A stretch of 64,000 bases of DNA from Rhodobacterales bacterium 32-67-9 (GTDB lineage Bacteria > Pseudomonadota > Alphaproteobacteria > Rhodobacterales > Rhodobacteraceae), in contig NCEA01000032.1 of assembly GCA_002280515.1 (NCBI GenBank), positions 1 to 64,000 of the forward strand, in the 5' to 3' direction. Below are positions 55,689 to 64,000 of the stretch, one piece after another. The stretch's first letter is position 1. Each line of letters begins with the position of its first letter. Position numbers and translations under genes: made by a program. The notes beneath the pieces are model-generated. The model saw nothing but the letters and a program-made list of their open reading frames with translations, had not been told where the DNA came from and ran no database searches.

Positions 55689-57083
55689 ATGGCTGCGAAC
55701 ACATTCGACATGGTCGTGATCGGCGCGGGCCCCGGCGGCTATGTCGCCGCGATCCGGGGCGCGCAACTGGGCCTGAACGTCGCGATCGTCGAACGCGAGC
55801 ATCTCGGCGGCATCTGCCTGAACTGGGGTTGCATCCCGACGAAGGCGCTCCTGCGCTCGGCCGAGGTCTTTCACCTGATGCACCGCGCCAAGGAATTCGG
55901 GCTGAAGGCCGAGGGCATCGGCTATGACCTCGACGCTGTGGTGCAACGCTCGCGCGGCGTGGCCAAGCAGCTGTCGGGCGGCATCGGCCACCTGATGAAG
56001 AAGAACAAGATCACCGTCTTCATGGGCGCGGCGACGATCCCGGCGAAGGGCAAGGTCAGCGTCAAGACCGACAAGGGCACGGAAGAGTTGACCTCCAAGT
56101 CCATCGTGCTGGCGACCGGCGCGCGGGCGCGCGAATTGCCGGGGCTGGAAGCAGACGGCGATCTCGTCTGGACCTACAAGCACGCGCTTCAACCCAAGCG
56201 TATGCCGAAAAAGCTCCTCGTCATCGGCTCTGGCGCGATCGGGATCGAATTCGCCAGCTTCTTCAACACGCTCGGCGCGGATACGACCGTGGTCGAGGTG
56301 ATGGACCGGGTGCTGCCGGTCGAGGATGCCGAAATTTCCGCCTTCGCCAAGAAGGCCTTCGTCAAGCAGGGCATGAAGATCATGGAGAAATCCACGGTCA
56401 AGAAGCTCGACCGCGCGAAGGGAAAGGTCACCGCCCATATCGAGGCGGGCGGCAAGACCGAGACGATGGAATTCGACACGGTGATTTCCGCTGTCGGAAT
56501 CATCGGCAATGTCGAGAACCTCGGGCTGGAAGGCCTGGGCGTGAAGATCGACCGCACCCATGTCGTGACGGATGAATATTGCCGCACCGGCATCGACGGG
56601 CTTTATGCCATCGGTGACATCGCCGGCGCACCCTGGCTTGCCCACAAGGCCAGCCATGAAGGCGTTATGGTGGCAGAGCTGATCGCGGGCCAGCATCCGC
56701 ATCCGATCAAGCCGAACTCCATCGCCGGCTGCACCTATTGCCACCCCCAGGTGGCCAGCGTCGGCCTGACGGAAGCGAAGGCCAGGGAGGCCGGGCACAC
56801 GGTCAAGGTCGGCCGCTTCCCCTTCATCGGCAACGGCAAGGCGATTGCGCTTGGCGAGGCCGAGGGCCTGGTCAAGACCGTCTTCGACGCGAAGACCGGC
56901 GAACTTCTCGGCGCCCACATGATCGGCGCGGAAGTGACGGAACTGATCCAGGGTTATGTCGTCGGCCGGACGCTTGAGACGACCGAGGCGGAATTGATGG
57001 AAACCGTCTTCCCGCACCCGACGCTCAGCGAAATGATGCACGAGGCGGTTCTCGACGCCTACGGGCGCGTCATCCACATGTGA
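55689..57083 (+). CDS. lpdA: Dihydrolipoyl dehydrogenase
   Basis: 464 residues, strong GGGAGGA ribosome site. A FAD flavoprotein that reoxidises dihydrolipoamide in 2-oxoacid dehydrogenases and the glycine cleavage system. FAD site GAGPGGYVAAI, redox disulfide GGICLNWGCIPTKAL, NAD site IGSGAIGIEFASFF, second FAD block YAIGDIAG, and the His-Glu pair in ETVFPHPTLSEMMHEAV. No E1/E2 genes adjacent, so it may serve several complexes. Confidence 0.95.
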   Translation: MAANTFDMVVIGAGPGGYVAAIRGAQLGLNVAIVEREHLGGICLNWGCIPTKALLRSAEVFHLMHRAKEFGLKAEGIGYDLDAVVQRSRGVAKQLSGGIGHLMKKNKITVFMGAATIPAKGKVSVKTDKGTEELTSKSIVLATGARARELPGLEADGDLVWTYKHALQPKRMPKKLLVIGSGAIGIEFASFFNTLGADTTVVEVMDRVLPVEDAEISAFAKKAFVKQGMKIMEKSTVKKLDRAKGKVTAHIEAGGKTETMEFDTVISAVGIIGNVENLGLEGLGVKIDRTHVVTDEYCRTGIDGLYAIGDIAGAPWLAHKASHEGVMVAELIAGQHPHPIKPNSIAGCTYCHPQVASVGLTEAKAREAGHTVKVGRFPFIGNGKAIALGEAEGLVKTVFDAKTGELLGAHMIGAEVTELIQGYVVGRTLETTEAELMETVFPHPTLSEMMHEAVLDAYGRVIHM

Positions 57084-57100
57084 TCGGCGCTCGCCTTTCC

Positions 57101-57177
57101 TTCATCTTGCCCAAAATATCCTCGGGGGGAGCCCCGGATGCAAACCGGGGCCAGGGGGGGGGCAGACAGCCCCCGTC
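57101..57177 (-). repeat. Gene-end repeat element, copy C (composite)
   Basis: On the minus strand: GGGGGC-TGTCTG-CCCCCC hairpin, GGCCCCGG/CCGGGGCT, CCCCCGAGGATATTTT, GGGCAAGATGAAGG. It lies between the convergent lpdA and rhodanese ends and mirrors copy B. Confidence 0.65.
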
Positions 57178-57206
57178 CGAGCCTGATTTCCGGGAGCAAC
57201 GATGCT

Positions 57207-57563
57207 TCAGCGCGTGACGGTGCCGCCCGCCGCGTGCCAGTCGTAAAGACCGCCGATATTGTAAACCTCGGCGTATCCCATCGCGCCCAACATCTGCGCC
57301 GCCACCTGGCTGCGTGCGCCGGATGCACAATAGAGGGCCACCGGCTTTTCCGGCGACAGCTCGGCCAGGCATTCCGGGCTCGACGGGTCGCATTTCATTT
57401 TCAGAAGCGCCAGCGGCACATGCAGCGCGCCCTCGGCGCGGCCGGAGGCGGCAAGCTCGCTGCCGTCGCGCACGTCGATCAGGATCAGCTCGCCCGCCTT
57501 CACAAGGCGCACGGCGTCGGTGGCGGAAAAGCGGGGGGCAGACGATTTCAGGAAGGACAACAT
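57207..57563 (-). CDS. Rhodanese-like domain protein
   Basis: 118 residues from ATG 57563. Single rhodanese domain: LILIDVRDGSELAASGRAEGALHVPL and the active-site loop YCASGARS with the nucleophilic Cys. A sulfurtransferase or sulfur carrier. It is divergent from uvrA, with 283 bp between them. Confidence 0.9.
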   Translation of the reverse strand: MLSFLKSSAPRFSATDAVRLVKAGELILIDVRDGSELAASGRAEGALHVPLALLKMKCDPSSPECLAELSPEKPVALYCASGARSQVAAQMLGAMGYAEVYNIGGLYDWHAAGGTVTR

Positions 57564-57766
57564 CGGGTTGGGGCCTTTCGCAACGGTTACTCGCCCATGA
57601 TCTGACACCCCGCGCTTCGGGTTCAAGACATGCGGCGAAAAAACATTCAAAAAAGTGAATTTAATGCAGCGGAACCACAGTCCGCACCTGCTGGCCCCGG
57701 CAGGCGGCGCGGCAAGGGCGGACCTTCTGCGCCCGTCAGTGCGCGGACCGCCGCCCGCTCACGCGC

Positions 57767-57781
57767 GTTCTGTTAATGTTC
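57767..57781 (+). promoter_or_regulatory. LexA (SOS) box of uvrA
   Basis: GTTC-TGTTAAT-GTTC is an exact match to the alphaproteobacterial LexA consensus GTTC-N7-GTTC, 65 bp upstream of the uvrA start. This indicates DNA-damage control. Confidence 0.85.
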
Positions 57782-57846
57782 TCTTTTTCGGGTTGGAGAC
57801 TCACCCTTCATGCACTATCTGTTAACCGCTGATCCCGGGGGCAGGC

Positions 57847-60705
<2,859 letters not shown>

Positions 60706-60773
60706 AACGCCCCCAACGTGATGCGTCCTCGGCGGGCATCGGGCCCGCGCTCGGCCGCGCTGCCGGGACGGCC

Positions 60774-60836
60774 CTTCTTCTGTTCGAAAATACCTCCGCC
60801 GGAGGCACCTCAGCGCCCCTTCGCAAGAAGGGGCGC
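60774..60836 (-). repeat. Gene-end repeat element, copy D, with adjoining hairpin
   Basis: On the minus strand GGTGCCTCCGGCGGAGGTAT then TTTCGAACAGAAG. Next to it (60813-60836) is a perfect 9-bp hairpin GCGCCCCTT/AAGGGGCGC. The element lies between the convergent uvrA and DUF2892 ends. Confidence 0.65.
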
Positions 60837-60877
60837 GAAGCAGGAAACCTGGCCCCGGATACGGGGCCTCCTGCGGA

Positions 60878-61087
60878 TCAGGCCTTCTTCAAGGGGCAGG
60901 TGTTGATCCCGAGGATCGAATAGAGCGGGCAGGTGGACATCAGCCCCGTCGCCAGCGCAACGATCCCGAGCACCAGCGGCAGCCAGCGCAGGCCCATGCC
61001 GGGGGCGAAATACCACCAGGCGAGAAGGGCGAGGCCGACCAGGATGCGGATCACACGGTCGGTGCTGCCCACATTGGTCTTGAACAT
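60878..61087 (-). CDS. DUF2892 (YgaP-like) small membrane protein
   Basis: 69 residues from ATG 61087. The family start FKTNVGSTDRVIRILVGLALL, then two membrane helices and the end CPLYSILGINTCPLKK are diagnostic. Often fused or linked to rhodanese domains and Crp-type regulators in sulfur or detoxification loci. Downstream of the Crp/Fnr gene on the same strand. Confidence 0.9.
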   Translation of the reverse strand: MFKTNVGSTDRVIRILVGLALLAWWYFAPGMGLRWLPLVLGIVALATGLMSTCPLYSILGINTCPLKKA

Positions 61088-61179
61088 CGATAGTCTCCTG
61101 TTCTCGCGCCCGGTGCAGTCCGGGCGCAACGGGCATAATCATGGCGCCGATCCGCTGCGATGTCTGTGACCTCGTCACA

Positions 61180-61768
61180 TTACTCCGCCGCTGCGGCGAG
61201 CCGTCGCAGGGCCACGGCATCGGTGATCCTCACCGAGCCGCGCTCGGTGGTGACCCAGCCGGCGCGCGCGAAGCCTTCGAGCCGGCGCGACACGACCTCG
61301 CGGGCCGAGCCGATGGCTGTCGCGATATCCTGGTGGGTGGCGTGGACGACGCCGTCCGCCGCGCGCTCCAGAAGCGCCGCGGCAAGCCGGCTTTCGACGC
61401 GCTGGAAGGCGACGCGCTCAAGCCTCCATCAGCGCCAGGAACATGCCCTTCGGGATCAGCACTATCCGGCAGTCGACCGCCGCCATCGCCTCGCCCGAAT
61501 AATCCTCGCCGCCAAGCAGGCCGAGCGTGGTCTGCACGCAGGACCCGCCCGGTTCCACCGCGTAGAGCAGGATGTCGCGCCCCGAGGGGCCGGTCAGGAA
61601 CACATCGACCCGTCCGGCCAGCACGACGACGAAGCCCTTCACCGTGTCGCCGGGATGAAAAAGCGGCGTTCCGCGCGCGATCTCGACCGGGGTCAGCGTG
61701 GTGAGCCGCGCACGGGCGCCGGGATCGAGGCTCTGGAGCCCGATGGCCTCCTCCGGCCAGCGCGTCAT
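61180..61768 (-). pseudogene. Crp/Fnr family regulator, disrupted by an internal deletion
   Basis: From ATG 61768 the cyclic-nucleotide-like domain reads normally (TPLFHPGDTVKGFVVVLAGRVDVFLTGPSGRDILLYAVEPG) to PKGMFLALMEA and then hits a stop at 61418. In another frame, starting right there, the rest continues: LERVAFQRVESRLAAALLE and an HTH with HATHQDIATAIGSAREVVSRRL, then TAA at 61180. About 25 residues of the dimerisation helix are missing at the junction (about 61420). No Fnr cysteines are seen in the N-terminus. Real deletion or assembly error cannot be told apart here. Confidence 0.8.
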
Positions 61769-61808
61769 GGATCGACCGGGGCGTCGCGGTGCCGGACCCC
61801 GTGCATGG

Positions 61809-62138
61809 TCAGTCGAGCAGCGCGGCGGTCGCGCGGATGAAATCGAGAATCTCGTAGGTTTCGGAGTTCACCCGGTAGATCCGGCCATCGACCACGTAAT
61901 AGCGCTCTCCCGCCCGAAGCGGCGGCAGGTCGTAGCGATCCGGGTAGCGGATGCGGTGATAGTCGTAATCCGTCACGTAATCGCCCGGAGCGGCACGCAG
62001 GCCCTTTTTGGCAAGGCCGGGCGGCACGCAGGCGGGGGATTTCTTGGCGAGGCCGGGCGGGCAATGCCCGTTCCCGGCGATGGACGGGCCGGCGCCCAGT
62101 GTCAGGGCGAGAGCGACGGCGATGAGGATCGGTTTCAC
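61809..62138 (-). CDS. Small secreted protein with PPGLAKK repeats
   Basis: 109 residues from GTG 62138 (AAGGATG upstream). A signal peptide (KPILIAVALALTLGAGPSIA) precedes two CPPGLAKK/VPPGLAKK repeats and a C-terminal part with YVTDYDYHRIRYPDRYDLPPL and RYYVVDGRIYRVNSETYEIL. This resembles RcnB-like periplasmic proteins found in Rhodobacterales. Two Cys lie in the repeats. Function unknown. Confidence 0.8.
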   Translation of the reverse strand: MKPILIAVALALTLGAGPSIAGNGHCPPGLAKKSPACVPPGLAKKGLRAAPGDYVTDYDYHRIRYPDRYDLPPLRAGERYYVVDGRIYRVNSETYEILDFIRATAALLD

Positions 62139-62230
62139 GGCGTCATCCTTTTGTGGCAGATGCTTTGTCTGCCAATATAACCCTCCGGGCCCGGAAATGT
62201 GACCCCGAACCGCCGGCGCTTCGGCGGATA

Positions 62231-63103
62231 TCAGCCGCGATGGCGCTTTTCGAAACGCGGCAGCATAGCCGAGAAGTCCATACCCTTGCCGCCCTCGCTT
62301 TCGACGAAGGTTTCGTAGAGCAGTGCGGCAAGCTTGCCCATCGGCGTGTCGGCGTCCGCCGCCTCCGCCGCCTGCTGCGAGAGCCGCAAGTCCTTCAGCA
62401 TCAGTTCCGCCGCGAAACCCGGTTTGTAATCGTTGTCGGCCGGCGATTTCGGCCCGACGCCGGGGGCGGGGCAATAGGCGTTCATCGTCCAGCTGTAGCC
62501 CGACGAGGTCGAGACGACGTCGAACATCTTCTGCCGGTCAAGGCCGAGCTTGTCGGCCAGCGCGAAGGCCTCGCAGGTGGCGATCATGGTGACGCCGAGG
62601 ATCATGTTGTTGCAGATCTTGGCCGCCTGTCCGGCGCCCGAGGCGCCGCAGTGCACCGCCTTCTGGCCCATGATTTCGAAAATCGGCTGGACGATGGCAA
62701 AGGCCGCGTCCGACCCGCCGGCCATGAAGGTCAGCGTTCCGGCCGCCGCTCCGCCGACGCCGCCCGAAACCGGCGCATCCACCGCGAGAACGCCGGCTGC
62801 CGCAGCCTCTTCGGCCACCGCGCGGGCGCTTTCCACATCGACGGTGGAGCAGTCGCAAAGCACAGTGCCCGTCTTCATTGCCGGGATCACCTCGGCCGCG
62901 ACGGCGCGCAGGATCGCGCCGTTCGGCAGCATGGTGATGACGACATCGGCGTCCTTCGCGGCGCCGGCGGCGCTGATCGCGCCGTGGACGCCTTCGGGCA
63001 TCGGCGCATGCAGGTCGTGGCCCCAGACCTCGTGCCCGGCGGCCACGAGGTTCTTCGCCATCGGGGCGCCCATGTTGCCCAAGCCGATAAAACCGATCTT
63101 CAT
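62231..63103 (-). CDS. mmsB: 3-hydroxyisobutyrate dehydrogenase
   Basis: 290 residues. NAD-dependent oxidation of 3-hydroxyisobutyrate to methylmalonate semialdehyde in valine degradation. NAD site GFIGLGNMGAPMAKNL, substrate loop DAPVSGGVGGAAAGTLTFM, catalytic Lys in GAGQAAKICNNM, and KDLRLSQQAAE near the end. Its start overlaps the upstream hydrolase stop as ATGA, pairing two consecutive steps of the pathway. Confidence 0.94.
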   Translation of the reverse strand: MKIGFIGLGNMGAPMAKNLVAAGHEVWGHDLHAPMPEGVHGAISAAGAAKDADVVITMLPNGAILRAVAAEVIPAMKTGTVLCDCSTVDVESARAVAEEAAAAGVLAVDAPVSGGVGGAAAGTLTFMAGGSDAAFAIVQPIFEIMGQKAVHCGASGAGQAAKICNNMILGVTMIATCEAFALADKLGLDRQKMFDVVSTSSGYSWTMNAYCPAPGVGPKSPADNDYKPGFAAELMLKDLRLSQQAAEAADADTPMGKLAALLYETFVESEGGKGMDFSAMLPRFEKRHRG

Positions 63104-64000
63104 GTGCCTTCCTCCTCGAATGTCAGCGCGTTCTGCCCGAGCGGCATCAGCATCCTTGATACGTCGACCGCCGGTACCGCCTCCGGCCCGGAATGGCGCC
63201 AGCGCGGGCTGCGGTCCTTGTCGATGATCGCGGCGCGGATGCCTTCGATAAAATCACCGTGTTCCATCGCACGATAGGTGAAACGGTATTCCATCTCCAG
63301 CGCGCGGCGCATCGAGGGTGTGGGGCGCAGCCGGTGCAGCATCTCGACCGTAGAGGCGGCGGACAAGGGCGACGACCGGCCGAGCGCCTTCAGCGCTTCG
63401 GCTGCGAAAGCACTGTCGGCGTGGGCGAGAGAACGCACGATGTCACCCAGCGTCTCGCCCGCGAAATGCTTGTCGATCTCGGGCCGGAGCGGGCCGAGCC
63501 GTCCGTCAGGCGCGGGCACGCTTGCGGCGGCCACTTCGTCGGCGTCGCCGGTCTCCACCAGCCGTACCTTCAGTGCCGCCCAGTCGGCTTCCCGCACGAA
63601 GAGGTCGGCAAAGCCGACAAGGATCGCGTCGGCCGGCCCCATGCGCGCCCCGGTCGTGCCGAGGTATTCGCCAAGCCGCCCCGGCGCCCGCGCCAAAAGG
63701 AACGAGCCGCCGACATCCGGGACAAGGCCGATGCCGCATTCCGGCATGGCGATCTGCGACGATTCGCCGACGACCCTGTGGCTGCCGTGACAGCCGACAC
63801 CGACGCCGCCGCCCATGGTGAACCCGTGCAGGAAACTCACGACGGGCTTGGGATATTCGGCGATCCGCGCGTTCATCCGGTATTCGTCGAACCAGAACTT
63901 CCGGCCGTAGGAATAATCGCCCCGCGTCCCGGTGGCATACATCTCGGCAATGTCGCCGCCGGCGGAAAAGGCGCGCTCGCCCTCTGCGTCGATCAGGATC
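63100..64000 (-). CDS. 3-hydroxyisobutyryl-CoA hydrolase / enoyl-CoA hydratase family (5' end beyond window)
   Basis: About 299 residues are visible; the frame is open to the window edge, so the N-terminus is missing. Crotonase-fold blocks: AFSAGGDI, PKPVVSFLHGFTMGGGVGVGCHGSHRVV, AMPECGIGLVPDVGGSFLLAR and the C-terminal EYRFTYRAMEHGDFIEGIRAAIIDKDRSPRW, typical of the 3-hydroxyisobutyryl-CoA hydrolase branch rather than simple hydratases. It acts just before MmsB in valine catabolism. Confidence 0.9.
   Translation of the reverse strand, partial: ILIDAEGERAFSAGGDIAEMYATGTRGDYSYGRKFWFDEYRMNARIAEYPKPVVSFLHGFTMGGGVGVGCHGSHRVVGESSQIAMPECGIGLVPDVGGSFLLARAPGRLGEYLGTTGARMGPADAILVGFADLFVREADWAALKVRLVETGDADEVAAASVPAPDGRLGPLRPEIDKHFAGETLGDIVRSLAHADSAFAAEALKALGRSSPLSAASTVEMLHRLRPTPSMRRALEMEYRFTYRAMEHGDFIEGIRAAIIDKDRSPRWRHSGPEAVPAVDVSRMLMPLGQNALTFEEEGT

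Overview
The window is a gene-dense, GC-rich chromosomal segment from an alphaproteobacterium, almost certainly Rhodobacterales (Rhodobacteraceae-like). Pointers are a 5-aminolevulinate synthase (C4 haem pathway) with an FNR-type box upstream, an alphaproteobacterial LexA box (GTTC-N7-GTTC) before uvrA, a LuxR/LuxI quorum-sensing locus of Rhodobacterales type, an HU-like protein with a Lys/Ala/Pro tail, and a gene-end repeat (variants of CCTCCGGCGGGGATATTT) of a kind I remember from this group. I see no transposase, prophage, CRISPR array or plasmid function.

Layout. 0-7.6 kb: rlmJ, infC (apparently starting at AUA), an Ala-rich membrane-anchored coiled coil, then sulfate assimilation (fpr, DUF934, cysH, cysI, DUF2849) with a divergent Lrp-type regulator and a palindrome between them. 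7.6-14.7 kb: a FAD-dependent oxidase, a P450, an EamA exporter, tpiA, a TfoX-domain protein, an A-type Fe-S carrier, a DUF3307 membrane protein coupled to a SatD-like cyclase-fold/HTH protein with operator-like repeats, and sufT. 14.9-18 kb: tgt and a quorum-sensing locus containing an extra LuxR-type protein that lacks the DNA-binding domain. 18-22.5 kb: lon (disrupted), an HU-like protein, four tRNA genes and two tiny membrane proteins. 22.5-32 kb: a hydrolase-GNAT fusion, an M20 peptidase, hemA, rodZ, ispG, uup and an alpha-methylacyl-CoA racemase. 32-36.3 kb: a fasciclin protein, a strongly structured 434-bp intergenic region, anti-sigma/ECF sigma and a RACo-type corrinoid activator. 36.3-49.2 kb: ltrA, a DsbA-like protein, an aminotransferase, amiC, PBP1A (disrupted), prfB, DUF2189, bactofilin with an M23 peptidase, DUF455 and a peroxiredoxin. 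49.2-64 kb: an AsmA/YhdP-like giant, queA, an MFS carrier, DUF924, lpdA, a rhodanese, uvrA, DUF2892, a Crp/Fnr regulator (disrupted), a small secreted protein, mmsB and the 3' part of a 3-hydroxyisobutyryl-CoA hydrolase gene.

Functional groups: assimilatory sulfate reduction; queuosine tRNA modification (tgt and queA, unlinked); Fe-S biogenesis (A-type carrier, SufT); cell envelope and shape (RodZ, AmiC, PBP1A, bactofilin/M23, AsmA); valine/branched-acid catabolism (mmsB, hydrolase); quorum sensing; and an ECF stress module.

The most notable non-routine observations are: (i) the translationally coupled SatD-like/DUF3307 pair with repeated operator-like sites; (ii) the LuxR-type protein without a DNA-binding domain beside a full LuxR/LuxI pair; (iii) five internal deletions at four loci (lon twice, PBP1A, Crp/Fnr, hydrolase/GNAT), which look like assembly collapses or real micro-deletions and should be resolved before any biology is read from those genes; (iv) a 133-bp element bounded by a perfect 17-bp inverted repeat.
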